Origin: Paulinella micropora
Lineage: Eukaryota > Cercozoa > Imbricatea > Euglyphida
Length of the DNA stretch: 54,629 bases
Assembly (NCBI GenBank): GCA_009731375.1
Contig: BJOX01000180.1
Span: 794,640-849,268, forward strand
Direction: 5' to 3'
The notes below the pieces were generated by a model. The model saw nothing but the letters and a program-made list of their open reading frames with translations, searched no databases and was not told where the DNA came from. Positions within the stretch are counted from its first letter, which is position 1; every line of letters begins with the position of its first letter. A program made the position numbers and the translations under genes. Shown here piece after piece: positions 32,001 to 42,590 of this stretch.

Positions 32001-32537
32001 AATGAATCAAAGTCTATGTTTGTGAAAGAGGGCGAGCAGAAGTCTAAAGGGCAGTCATTTCATCGTCCATGCCTGCTTGACACCGCAAACGATTGGCAGC
32101 TCCAAACCCAGTACACCGGTTCTGAGCAAGCCTTTCCTGTCCACATCTGTGTCACTGACCTCCGCCCCGATATTGTTGTCTGGTCATTGTCTACCAAGAT
32201 ATGTATACTGATCGAGCTCACGTGCCCGGTCGAGGAAAACATCCTTGATGCACGAGCCTACAAGACTAACCGATATAATGGGCTCAAATCTCAAATCGAG
32301 GACAACGGATGGACCTGCCACCTTCGACCAATCGAATGCGGGGCTCGCGGCATGGTATCGTTCTCTGTTCATCGATGTTTCCGCGCCTTGGGTTTTTCAC
32401 ATCCCCAATCCAAATCCCTTTCCTTCAAGCTATCGTCCTGCGTAGCTCGTTGCTCTTTTGCGATCTATCGCTCCTGTGCAGTCAAAAATTGGACTAATCT
32501 TCCTCTAGTCCGTATCGGTGACTGCATTCCGTCATAG
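29073..32537 (+). CDS. Reverse transcriptase / restriction-like endonuclease polyprotein (intact)
   Basis: Open for 1154 codons from a TAA at 29070. There is no in-frame ATG until codon 296 (29958), so the start is uncertain: non-AUG initiation, or entry from the short upstream frame at 29087. Numbering from 29073: RT fingers AAPGRDG at 327-333 and NYRPIALTN at 384-392; catalytic D458 in IDLQNAF; QGCCISP from 517; YADD from 564 with D566 and D567; thumb and basic region follow. Knuckle C921, C924, H932, C937 (CX2CX7HX4C); endonuclease PD at 1032-1033, E1048, and a K at 1064. This is the order found in R2-type proteins, which nick target DNA and prime reverse transcription from the nick. No clear N-terminal C2H2 finger is seen in frame. 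A lysine/arginine-rich N-terminal stretch (about codons 150-230) may bind nucleic acid. No internal stop or frameshift is present, so this copy could be active. Confidence 0.9.
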   Translation, partial: VTKTTCENLPTHRYSLRSGRRHPPSACSAPPEPPGEDFAHVHPYEDLSGLLEKKSPKAHVHPDYKSQPGIINLDSTHCVDAETYSHFVHRTRSAPKEPTERRKRLVLPSTPSEWKGIEEELQSALPLILPSSLIKCLSCDEAVAKFERYLYDFISQRVTKTQEQTHERKNRHVIRLQTELTQNRQQKLIQKRHLRDLKRAGSIPAAVAKSLQKTWRVLLKTGNRLRRRLKEATLSSAQRQANTRFRTDPHKFAKNLFHPPSTQTTSSLSKEDCDSYFPNLYKDANREQTYVPLPEMVRPPLPTVPFDLKPPSFLETKRSVLAKRNGAAPGRDGISYLVYKRLPTALSFLHKLIVKCWTTDVANSWAHAAISLLHKDGDPLQASNYRPIALTNCSGKVFFSLWSKRLESFLLDNKYFDRAKQKGFLRNVAGCPEHIATTKATIRNAKDHYRQLVIAWIDLQNAFGSVNHNLIQFALWWYHVPPMFARIIFLYYELLVATIEGKEWSSEPFVFAVGVFQGCCISPLLFNIVFNLLLDLLSSLTKNNGYHFKHKTSTDEVIVHEAAYADDLKLHSRSTKHCQSSINMIDKFLSWTRTMAAKPPKCKSLAFKYWTKADDHKGLKRLMPISFPPFDPALTITGKPINFIADKPFKDLGWIVYHDLSENEQRAEIQKKFILSMQAIDSCSINGFMKLWLYQHYAVQSLAWPFLIYDLCLSFAKTLEKIATRFLKKWVNIYKRALVSCLYRPRSKFGLQLQSIVSFYQRLQINRAHMLKYCPDKHLSSIYAMNLTKHETFRTIWKPEPVLEKLEAQVDFEFKHRGQSDHLGLGHGRYPKEHSITDRKDRILELAAETILEATTVHDMDKAMQGCFLRFEDACPFDLSWARLIGTRNPRLISWVINASTNSVITPDLRRLWGIIPNNKCALCSGQAHLCHILSGCHVALKQGRYTWRHDSVLCTIEAPLQKHIESHNKRSRIDENESKSMFVKEGEQKSKGQSFHRPCLLDTANDWQLQTQYTGSEQAFPVHICVTDLRPDIVVWSLSTKICILIELTCPVEENILDARAYKTNRYNGLKSQIEDNGWTCHLRPIECGARGMVSFSVHRCFRALGFSHPQSKSLSFKLSSCVARCSFAIYRSCAVKNWTNLPLVRIGDCIPS
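29087..29167 (+). CDS. Short upstream frame with CxxC, overlapping the LINE ORF
   Basis: The first ATG followed by any length of open frame after the element's 5' end gives 26 codons ending QCVLCTA and a TGA. It overlaps the main frame in another phase. The CxxC, with HVH and HPDY some residues later in the main frame, resembles a split zinc finger, so a frameshift could join them. Copy B has the same arrangement at about 32984. It may equally be a meaningless uORF. Confidence 0.3.
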   Translation: MRKPTDAPLFPPEWPPSPSQCVLCTA

Positions 32538-32650
32538 CCGTCCAGTGTTGCATAGCCCGGGCTAGGTCCCTTCGGGGGTTTAGGCCTCATACAATGTCAT
32601 CATTGTAGCTTGCGCAAGCTTACGGTGCTCAAAACACTTGGACTAACGGC
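32537..32650 (+). promoter_or_regulatory. Structured 3' UTR of LINE copy A
   Basis: Same long-range stem and three palindromes as in copy 1. The only change seen is CCCTTCGGGG in place of CCCTGCGGGG, which still allows a CCC/GGG hairpin. Confidence 0.55.
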
Positions 32651-32969
32651 TTCCTTTTCTTTCTCTTCTTCCTTATCCTCCCCACTCTCCATTCCTAGAT
32701 TGCCTTTTTCTTCAACGTCCTTCCTCCTCTTATTTTTTCCAGAACACAGTCTACCCGTGATTCCCACCGGACACATGCACAGTACACAAATTACTGTTTG
32801 ATGTGAAACTGCGTTCCTTTGCCAGGACTACATTCCTTTGCGACATCTCATCCATATGTGACCCCGTCGCGGCGATAAAGCGCGGCAACCAAACCTTTCT
32901 CCTTTTCCTTCTTGGGCTGACAACCCTGGCTTAAACAAAGAGGCTTGCTTCCCCTAAGTTAAGCCGTAA

Positions 32970-35900
32970 GTTACAAAAACTACATGCGAAAACCTACCGA
33001 CGCACCGCTATTCCCTCCGGAGTGGCCGCCGTCACCCTCCCAGTGCGTGCTCTGCACCGCCTGAACCCCCTGGAGAAGATTTTGCTCATGTTCACCCTTA
33101 CGAAGACCTTTCGGGCCTCCTCGAAAAGAAGAGCCCAAAAGCGCACGTCCATCCGGACTACAAGTCGCAACCCGGCATTATCAACCTGGATTCCACCCAC
33201 TGTGTTGACGCCGAGACATACTCCCATTTCGTCCATCGGACAAGAAGTGCCCCGAAAGAACCAACCGAAAGAAGAAAACGCCTGGTATTGCCATCAACAC
33301 CAAGCGAATGGAAAGGCATTGAAGAAGAACTCCAATCCGCACTCCCTCTCATCCTCCCCTCCTCTCTCATCAAACGCCTGTCGTGTGACGAAGCAGTAGC
33401 GAAATTTGAAAGATATCTCTACGACTTCATATCACAACGGGTACCGCAAACAAAAACAGAAGAACAAACTCATGAGCGAAAAAACCGCCACGTAATCCGG
33501 CTCCAAACAGAACTCAAGAAAAACCGACAACAAAAACTGGTCCAAAAGAGACATCTGCGAGATCTTAAAAAGGCAGGTTCAATCCAGCTGCTGTTGCAAA
33601 AAGCCTGCAAAAAACTTGGCGAGTATTATTGAAGACCGTTAACCGCCTCCGCCGTCGTCTCAAGGAAGCAACTTTAAGCTCCGCTCAACGACAAGCAAAT
33701 ACACGCTTCCGAACTGACCCTCATAAGTTTGCCAAAAATCTGTTTCATCCCCCCTCAACCCAAACCACTTCCTCCCTATCCAAAGAAGACTGTGATTCCT
33801 ACTTTCCCAACCTATACAAAGACGCTAATCGTGAACAAACCTACGTGCCCTTACCTGAAATGGTTCGCCCACCTCTACCAACTGTCCCCTTTGACCTCAA
33901 GCCACCGTCCTTCTTGGAAACCAAAAGATCTGTGCTCGCTAAGCGTAATGGTGCAGCCCCTGGCAGAGATGGTATTAGCTACCTTGTTTACAAGAGACTT
34001 CCCACCGCTTTATCTTTCTTACACAAACTCATTGTCAAGTGTTGGACAACTGATGTAGCTAACAGCTGGGCCCACGCTGCTATCTCCCTCCTTCATAAGG
34101 ACGGCTATCCACTTCAGACCTCAAACTATCGTCCGATTGCTCTGACAAACTGGTATTTTTCTCTTTGTGGTCAAAACGCCTAGAGAGTTTTCTGCTGGAT
34201 AACAAATACTTTGACAGAGCAAAACAAAAGGGTTTCCTCCGTAACGTTGCAGGATGCCCCGAACACATTGCTACCACAAAGGCTACCATCAGAAATGCAA
34301 AAGATCACTATCGCCAACTGGTCATAGCATGGATTGACCTACAAAACGCTTTTGGAAGCGTAAATCACAACTTGATCCAGTTCGCTCTCTGGTGGTACCA
34401 CGTGCCCCCTATGTTTGCACGCATAATCTTCTTATATTACGAACTCTTAGTAGCCACAATCGAAGGGAAAGAATGGTCATCAGAACCCTTCGTTTTTGCT
34501 GTGGGCGTCTTTCAAGGATGCTGCATCTCTCCTCTCCTTTTCAATATAGTTTTCAATCTACTACTTGACCTCCTATCATCGTTGACCAAAAACAACGGTT
34601 ACCATTTCAAACATAAGACCTCAACGGATGAAGTAATCGTGCACGAAGCTGCCTATGCTGACGATCTCAAACTACACAGCCGATCCACGAAACACTGTCA
34701 ATCGTCCATCAACATGATAGACAAATTTCTGTCATGGACCAGAACAATGGCCGCGAAACCGCCCAAATGCAAAAGCCTTGCTTTCAAATATTGGACTAAA
34801 GCCGACGACCATAAGGGTCTCAAACGATTAATGCCGATTTCGTTCCCACCTTTCGACCCCGCCCTGACTATTACTGGCAAACCAATTAACTTCATCGCTG
34901 ACAAGCCTTTCAAAGACCTCGGATGGATTGTCTACCATGACCTCAGCGAAAACGAACAACGAGCAGAAATCCAAAAGAAGTTCATTCTTTCTATGCAAGC
35001 CATCGATAGCTGCTCGATCAATGGCTTTATGAAACTTTGGCTCTACCAGCACTATGCTGTCCAGTCACTTGCCTGGCCATTTCTCATTTATGACCTCTGC
35101 TTATCTTTCGCCAAAACCCTTGAGAAAATTGCGACCCGCTTCCTCAAAAAATGGGTCAATATCTACAAAAGAGCTCTGGTCTCCTGCCTTTACCGCCCAC
35201 GCTCGAAATTCGGTCTACAGCTCCAGTCCATCGTCTCTTTTTACCAGCGACTTCAAATCAACCGTGCTCACATGCTGAAGTACTGCCCAGATAAACACCT
35301 CTCGTCCATCTATGCGATGAACCTGACGAAACACGAAACGTTTCGAACTATCTGGAAACCAGAGCCTGTGCTCGAAAAGCTTGAGGCACAAGTTGATTTT
35401 GAATTCAAACATCGAGGCCAATCCGATCATCTCGGACTTGGCCATGGTCGCTACCCAAAAGAACATTCCATCACAGACCGCAAAGACAGGATTTTAGAAT
35501 TAGCTGCTGAGACAATACTTGAGGCAACCACAGTGCATGACATGGACAAAGCCATGCAAGGGTGCTTTCTTCGTTTTGAAGACGCATGCCCCTTTGACCT
35601 CTCCTGGGCTCGCCTCATCGGAACCCGTAATCCCCGCTTAATCTCTTGGGTCATCAATGCAAGCACAAACTCGGTTATTACCCCCGACCTTAGACGTCTG
35701 TGGGGAATCATTCCCAACAACAAGTGTGCTCTCTGTTCTGGTCAAGCACATCTATGGCACATCCTCTCCGGTTGCCATGTTGCCCTCAAACAAGGCCGTT
35801 ATACCTGGCGTCACGACTCTGTGCTCTGCACTATTGAAGCTCCCCTTCAAAAACACATCGAGAGCCATAACAAACGCTCCCGTATAGACGAAAATGAATC

Positions 35901-36429
35901 AAAGTCTATGTTTGTGAAAGAGGGCGAGCAGAAGTCTAAAGGGCAGTCATTTCATCGTCCATGCCTGCTTGACACCGCAAACGATTGGCAGCTCCAAACC
36001 CAGTACACCGGTTCTGAGCAAGCCTTTCCTGTCCACATCTGTGTCACTGACCTCCGCCCCGATATTGTTGTCTGGTCATTGTCTACCAAGATATGTATAC
36101 TGATCGAGCTCACGTGCCCGGTCGAGGAAAACATCCTTGATGCACGAGCCTACAAGACTAACCGATATAATGGGCTCAAATCTCAAATCGAGGACAACGG
36201 ATGGACCTGCCACCTTCGACCAATCGAATGCGGGGCTCGCGGCATGGTATCGTTCTCTGTTCATCGATGTTTCCGCGCCTTGGGTTTTTCACATCCCCAA
36301 TCCAAATCCCTTTCCTTCAAGCTATCGTCCTGCGTAGCTCGTTGCTCTTTTGCGATCTATCGCTCCTGTGCAGTCAAAAATTGGACTAATCTTCCTCTAG
36401 TCCGTATCGGTGACTGCATTCCGTCATAG
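32970..36429 (+). pseudogene. LINE polyprotein copy B, two frameshifts
   Basis: Relative to copy A there is a 6-base in-frame insertion near 33446, a 1-base deletion near 33582 that brings a TGA at 33630, and a 10-base deletion near 34152 just after RPIALTN. The RT catalytic region, YADD, knuckle and endonuclease are otherwise kept in three frame pieces (to 33632, 33629-34183, 34165-36429). In the knuckle region LCH is LWH; the changed residue is not one of the four presumed zinc ligands. The copy is not expected to make a full protein. Confidence 0.9.
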
Positions 36430-36542
36430 CCGTCCAGTGTTGCATAGCCCGGGCTAGGTCCCTTCGGGGGTTTAGGCCTCATACAATGTCATCATTGTAG
36501 CTTGCGCAAGCTTACGGTGCTCAAAACACTTGGACTAACGGC
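36429..36542 (+). promoter_or_regulatory. Structured 3' UTR of LINE copy B
   Basis: The closing stem and the three palindromes are conserved without change from copy A, although the ORF is broken. Confidence 0.55.
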
Positions 36543-36746
36543 TTCCTTTTCTTTCTCTTCTTCCTTATCCTCCCCACTCTCCATTCCTAGATTGCCTTTT
36601 TCTTCAACGTCCTTCCTCCTCTTCTTTTTTCCAGAACACAGTCTACCCGTGATTCCCATCCCGGACACATGCACAGTACACAAATTACTGTTTGATGTGA
36701 AACTGCGTTCCTTTGCAAGGACTACATTCCTTTGCGACATCTCATC

Positions 36747-37035
36747 TATCTATCTATCTATCTATCTATCCATCTATCTATCTATCCATCTATCTATCTA
36801 TCCATCTATCTATATAGCTATCTGTCTGTCTATCTGTCTATCTAATAATCTACCAAGCTATATGTATATTTATGATTGTATGAATGTTTTTATTATGTGT
36901 AAGAAATGTATTGCAACCAAGGAGCTTCTATCTATCTATCTATCTATCTATCTATCCATCTATCCATCTATCCATCTATCTATCTATCTAACTATCTATC
37001 TATCTATCTTTCTATCTATCTACCTATCTATCTAC

Positions 37036-37077
<42 letters not shown>

Positions 37078-37200
37078 GTCTGTCTATCTATCTAGCTAGC
37101 TAGCTGTCTGTCTATCTAATAATCTACCAAGCTATATGTATATTTATGATTGTATGGATGTTTTTACTATGTGTAAGAAATGTATTGCAACCAAGGAGCT
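36747..37200. repeat. TATC array with two spacer copies, right flank of LINE array
   Basis: TATC/CATC/TGTC repeats with the same 85-base spacer found left of the LINEs (here near 36846 and 37119). The matching flanks show the LINE array sits inside one composite repeat. Confidence 0.9.
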
Positions 37201-37500
37201 TGTATGTATGCATGTATGTATGTATGTATGTATGTATGTATGCATGCATGCATGCATACATGCATGTATGTATGTATGTGTATGTATGTATGTATATCAC
37301 GTTTGCAGAGTGTGTGAGTGTGTACATGATGTATGCATACATACAGCTCATTTATTGGGCAACTTTTTCAAGATTTTCCGGCGCTTTTGCGGACGCCTTC
37401 AATTTTTTTATTTTTTTTCAAGATTTTCCAAGTGGACCGTTTTTTTTTTTTTTTNNNNNNNNNNTTTTTTTTTTTTTTTTTTTTTGCGCGCAGCTTTTTT
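37201..37500. repeat. TATG tract, unique spacer, poly-T and 10-N gap
   Basis: TATG repeats, then about 90 bases with TTTTTCAAGATTTTCC twice (near 37365 and 37416), a T run and N at 37455-37464. Confidence 0.85.
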
Positions 37501-38385
<885 letters not shown>

Positions 38386-38428
38386 AAGTTGGAAGAGGCT
38401 GAAAACAGAGCGCGAGCTCAGAGAAAAG
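38386..38428 (+). other. Candidate 43-nt microexon ([14 protein letters not shown])
   Basis: The segment is framed by an acceptor (TATACAG) and a donor (AAAAG|GTATAG), with CATA repeat on one side and GATA on the other. It codes a charged, helix-forming peptide [14 protein letters not shown], the kind of sequence seen in coiled coils. The next or previous exon is not identified, and the donor lies partly within the GATA repeat, so this is inference. Confidence 0.35.
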
Positions 38429-38430
38429 GT

Positions 38431-38516
<86 letters not shown>

Positions 38517-38525
38517 GGATGGATG

Positions 38526-38582
<57 letters not shown>

Positions 38583-38588
38583 ATAAAT

Positions 38589-38638
<50 letters not shown>

Positions 38639-38646
38639 AGAGAGAG

Positions 38647-38716
<70 letters not shown>

Positions 38717-38755
38717 CTATTATTTTTAGTGTTAGTATTGTTATTAGTAGTTGTG

Positions 38756-38798
<43 letters not shown>

Positions 38799-38904
38799 TA
38801 GTAGTAGTAGTACTAGTACTAGTACTAGTAGTAGGTAGTAGTAGTAGTAGTAGTACTAGTACTAGTACTAGTACTAGTACCAGTACTAGTAGTAGTAGAA
38901 GTAC

Positions 38905-38973
<69 letters not shown>

Positions 38974-39040
38974 TAGTAGCAGTAGTAGTAGTAGTAGTAC
39001 TAGTAGTAGTAGTACTAGTAGTAGTAGTAGTAGTAGTAGT
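38429..39040. repeat. (GATA)n and (GTA)n arrays
   Basis: GATA with a GGAT block and a GA island to about 38714, then GTA/GTACTA trinucleotides to 39040. Confidence 0.95.
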
Positions 39041-40115
39041 GTGTGTGTGTGTGTGTATGTGTGTGTGTGTGTGTGTGTTTGTATACATCTATTATCTACA
39101 TATGTATGTATTTATTCGTGTATGTTTGTAATCGATTGGAACTCTGTGTGTGTGTGTGTGTGTCTATACATCTACACATATCTATGTATCTATTTATGTA
39201 TATTTGTAATCGTTTTGGGAATGTGGGTAGTATGTATGTTGATGTGAGTGTGTGTTTGTGTTTGTATACATCTATGCATCTACACATATATCTATGTATC
39301 TATATACGTATATTTGTAATCGTTTTGGGAATGTGGGTAGTATGTATGTTTATGTGTGTGTGTGTGTGTGTTTGTATACATCTGTATATCTGCATATCTA
39401 TGTATTTATTTACGTATGTTTGTAATCGTTTTGGGAATGCGGGTAGTATGTATGTTTGTGTGTGTGTGTGTGTGTGCGTGTGTGTGTGTGTGTGTTTGTA
39501 TACATCTGTATATCTGCCTATCTATTTATTTATTTATGTATGTTTGTAATCGTTTTGGGAATGCGGGTAGTATGTATGTTTATGTGTATGTGTGTGTGTG
39601 TTTGTATATATCTGTGTATGTCTACATATCTATGTATTTATTTATATGTATGTTTATAATCGCTTTGGGAATGTGGGAATATTCCTGTTGAGTACTATGT
39701 ATGTATGTGTGTGTATGTGTGTGTATGGATTTGCATACAAAATCTGCGTATCTATGTATTTATTTATCGGTCACCTCCACAAAATGTGGTCAGGTTACCG
39801 ATAAAACTACATATGCGGCGCGCCAAATTTGACGTGTTTTGCGGGCTCACCGGCCCGGCTCGCCCGCAAAACACGTCAAATTTGTGGCTAGCCGCATAAT
39901 ATACTATTATGTATGTTTGTAATGGTTTAGGAATGTGGGAAGGTATTCCAGATGAGTAATATGCATGTGTGTATGTGTGTTGTGTGTGTGTTGTGTGTGT
40001 GTGTGTATGTGTGTGTATGTGTTGTGTGTGTGTGTGTGTACGTGTGTGTGTGTGTGTTTGCATATAATATCTGCATAATATCCATGTACTAATTTATGTA
40101 TGTTTGTAATCGTTT
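39041..40115. repeat. About 110-bp tandem repeat, eight units
   Basis: The landmark GTATGTTTGTAATCGTTTTG then GGAATGTGGG recurs near 39121, 39197, 39309, 39414, 39537, 39649, 39910 and 40096, with TG repeat and TATACATCTGTATATCT between. Unit seven is preceded by the inserted foldback element F2. Landmarks vary a little (ATTGGAAC, CGCTTTGGG). Confidence 0.85.
39765..39912. mobile_element. Foldback hairpin element, copy F2
   Basis: Arms 39813-39846 and 39862-39897 are inverted repeats, about 31 bases paired with a few bulges, around a 15-base loop (TCACCGGCCCGGCTC). A 5' hairpin (ATCGGTCACCT / AGGTTACCGAT, with CCACA/TGTGG inside) precedes it. It interrupts a unit of the 110-bp repeat between ATTTAT and TATGTATG, so a 3-4 base duplication (TAT or TTAT) is possible. 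Homologous to F1 at 8540. No coding capacity. Confidence 0.65.
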
Positions 40116-40123
40116 TCTGTCTG

Positions 40124-40159
<36 letters not shown>

Positions 40160-40274
40160 CCTATCTATTCATCCATCCAACTATCTATCTATCCATCCGT
40201 CTATCTATCTATCTATCGATCTATCTATCTACCTACCTACCTACCTACCTACCTACCTACCTACCTACCTATCC

Positions 40275-40306
<32 letters not shown>

Positions 40307-40356
40307 ATCTATCTATCTACCTACCTACCTACCTACCTACCTACCTACCTATCTAC

Positions 40357-40404
<48 letters not shown>

Positions 40405-40405
40405 A
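40116..40405. repeat. TATC / TACC tetranucleotide array
   Basis: TATC and CTAC blocks alternate through about 290 bases. No unique sequence is present. Confidence 0.95.
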
Positions 40406-40447
40406 TTAGGAATGTGGGAAGGTATTCCTGTCCCTTTGTCTGAACAG

Positions 40448-40485
<38 letters not shown>

Positions 40486-40570
40486 CCCAGCCCGCTACCC
40501 AGTCGCCGATTGGCGGCAGGGTGGAAAGGATGCCTAGGTCTTCGCATATGCAGAGCTGATAGACCAAACA

Positions 40571-40614
<44 letters not shown>
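40406..40614. repeat. First GGGAAGGTATTCCTG spacer, TATC and C-type block
   Basis: The spacer TTAGGAATGTGGGAAGGTAT opens the cassette array. At 40486-40573 is a different block (CAGCCCGCTACCCAGTCGCC ... AGACCAAACATAT) that recurs at 46590-46676. Both are embedded in TATC and may be another short retroelement. Confidence 0.8.
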
Positions 40615-40616
<2 letters not shown>

Positions 40617-40879
40617 ATACTAGACTGTCGAACAGTCTCGAAACTCCATCTGCTTACTGGGCCCTCTGTAATGGAGGTGGGAGCTCGTTCTGCAAGGGGC
40701 GCTTTTGGAACGAGCCCTGGCCCCGCCTGGTACTAGGGAGATTTTGGTATCGCCTGTATCAGTCCCTTCCGTGCAAACATCACGGCTTAGCTGGGCATCG
40801 GGTTAATACTTTACCCACAGACTTCCTTGGTTGACGAAATCAGAAGCTCCTTTTTTCTGACATTAGTCGATATCTCATC
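40615..40879 (+). mobile_element. Short retroelement family S, copy S3 (5'-truncated)
   Basis: Begins at TTATACTAGACTGTCGAACA against TATC repeat and ends GATATCTCATC before a new spacer/TATC array. It has the perfect hairpin AGACTGT-CGA-ACAGTCT. Truncated by about 260 bases relative to S4. Confidence 0.85.
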
Positions 40880-40925
40880 TATGTTAGGAATATGGGAGGG
40901 TATTCCTGTTCCTTTGTCTGAACAG

Positions 40926-40969
<44 letters not shown>

Positions 40970-41012
40970 GTTAGGAATATGGGAGGGTATTCCTGTTCCT
41001 TTGTCTGAACAG

Positions 41013-41056
<44 letters not shown>

Positions 41057-41099
41057 GTTAGGAATATGGGAGGGTATTCCTGTTCCTTTGTCTGAACAG

Positions 41100-41143
<44 letters not shown>

Positions 41144-41186
41144 GTTAGGAATATGGGAGGGTATTCCTGTTCCTTTGTCTGAACAG

Positions 41187-41230
<44 letters not shown>

Positions 41231-41273
41231 GTTAGGAATATGGGAGGGTATTCCTATTCCTTTGTCTGAACAG

Positions 41274-41305
<32 letters not shown>

Positions 41306-41348
41306 GTTAGGGATATGGGAGGGTATTCCTGTTCCTTTGTCTGAACAG

Positions 41349-41392
<44 letters not shown>

Positions 41393-41437
41393 GTTAGGAA
41401 TATTTGGGAGGGTATTCCTGTTCCTTTGTCTGAACAG

Positions 41438-41473
<36 letters not shown>

Positions 41474-41515
41474 GTTAGGGATATGGGAGGGTATTCCTGT
41501 TGCTTGTCTGAACAG

Positions 41516-41547
<32 letters not shown>

Positions 41548-41590
41548 GTTAGGAATATGGGAGGGTATTCCTGTTACTTTGTCTGAACAG

Positions 41591-41630
<40 letters not shown>

Positions 41631-41673
41631 GTTAGGGATATGGGAGGGTATTCCTGTTCCTTTGTCTGAACAG

Positions 41674-41710
<37 letters not shown>
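40880..41710. repeat. TATC array with ten copies of a 44-base spacer
   Basis: The spacer ATGTTAGGAATATGGGAGGG then TATTCCTGTTCCTTTGTCTG AACAGC occurs at about 40881, 40968, 41055, 41142, 41229, 41304, 41391, 41473, 41548 and 41629, mostly 87 or 75-82 bases apart. Unit length changes in steps of four or so as TATC copies are lost. Confidence 0.92.
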
Positions 41711-41711
<1 letters not shown>

Positions 41712-42233
41712 GAGTGAACCAAGGCCACTTGAGGTGTCACTGACCCTCCCTTGGGCTTGGTTTTTTTGAAATGGGTGCCATCTGTCGACAGACAGAGAAT
41801 TAGGGGATGGTGTGGGTGTGCTGGGCCCGTGGTGGGGTGCCTTATGTGTGCCTAGCCATACGCCTATAAGTCACATGCCGAAATAGCGACGGGAAGCACA
41901 ATCCTGTTCCCTCAGGGTGCCCTTTCTCGCTTGTTGAGCCCGGAATAAAACCCACAGTGCTCTGTCGGTTTATACTAGACTGTCGAACAGTCTCGAAACT
42001 CCATCTGCTTACTGGGTCCTCTGTAATGGAGGTGGGAGCTCGTTCTGCAAGGGGCGCTTATGGAACGAGCCCTGGCCCCGCCTGGTACTAGGGAGGTTTT
42101 GGTATCGCCTGTATCAGTCCCTTCCGTGCAAACATCACGGCTTAGCTGGGCATCGGGTTAATACTTTACTCACAGACTTCCTTGGTTGACGAAATCAGAA
42201 GCTCCTTTTTCTGACATTAGTCGATATCTCATC
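41711..42233 (+). mobile_element. Short retroelement family S, copy S4 (longest, 523 bp)
   Basis: The longest copy begins TGAGTGAACCAAGGCC against TATC and ends GATATCTCATC in TATC. Structures visible: AACCAAGGCC pairing with GGGCTTGGTT, the 12-base palindrome TCTGTCGACAGA, and AGACTGT-CGA-ACAGTCT. No tRNA-like A/B boxes and no long frame are seen. Inserted inside the GGGAGGGTATTCC cassette array, whose spacers continue at 42270. Confidence 0.85.
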
Positions 42234-42344
42234 TATCTATCTATCTATCTATCTGTCTATCTATCTATCTATGTTAGGGATATGGGAGGGTATTCCTGTT
42301 CCTTTGTCTGAAGCAGCTATCTATCTATCTATCTATCTATCTAC

Positions 42345-42380
<36 letters not shown>

Positions 42381-42515
42381 GTTAGGGATATGGGAGGGTA
42401 TTCCTGTTCCTTTGTCTGAAGCAGCTATCTATCTATCTATCTACCTATCTATCTATCTATCTATCTATGTTAGGGATATGGGAGGGTATTCCTGTTCCTT
42501 TGTCTGAACAGGTTG
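42234..42515. repeat. TATC array with three more cassette spacers
   Basis: Spacer copies near 42271, 42380 and 42469 continue the array on the far side of S4. The first two have GAAGCAGC in place of GAACAGC. Confidence 0.9.
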
Positions 42516-42555
42516 TGAATACAATACGGTATGCACATAACATACATACATAACA

Positions 42556-42590
<35 letters not shown>

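Larger units (their letters stand above)
28956..32852 (+). mobile_element. LINE copy A, apparently full length, 3897 bp
   Basis: The element begins CATATGTGACC directly after the ATCTCATC that ends copy 1, and ends in the same ATCTCATC before copy B. Copy B starts at the identical base, which argues that this is the true 5' end. It has a 5' UTR of about 117 bases before the open frame, one long frame, a structured 3' UTR, then a pyrimidine-rich tail region and ACATTCCTTTGCGACATCTCATC-like end. There are no LTRs and no poly-A tail. Single-frame architecture with RT, CCHC knuckle and C-terminal endonuclease places it with the RLE-type non-LTR elements (R2/R4/NeSL/Hero group). Which clade cannot be decided by eye. 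Confidence 0.9.
32853..36746 (+). mobile_element. LINE copy B, full length but with broken ORF
   Basis: Starts at the same CATATGTGACC as copy A and ends TTGCGACATCTCATC against a TATC microsatellite. It is about 3894 bp and by eye close to 99 percent identical to copy A. The outer boundary with pure TATC repeat defines the 3' end of the family. Confidence 0.9.

Noticed and set aside
39765-39912. Helitron identity for the foldback elements
   Set aside because: A 5' TC after A and a GC hairpin near the 3' end are suggestive, but the end reads CTAT rather than CTRR and a short target duplication seems present.
41711-42233. tRNA-derived SINE head in family S
   Set aside because: No recognisable A box and B box pair was found near the 5' end of the longest copy.
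40880-42510. CRISPR-like regular repeats and spacers
   Set aside because: Here the unique-looking parts are the same within a locus and the simple repeats vary. No cas genes exist and the DNA is eukaryotic.
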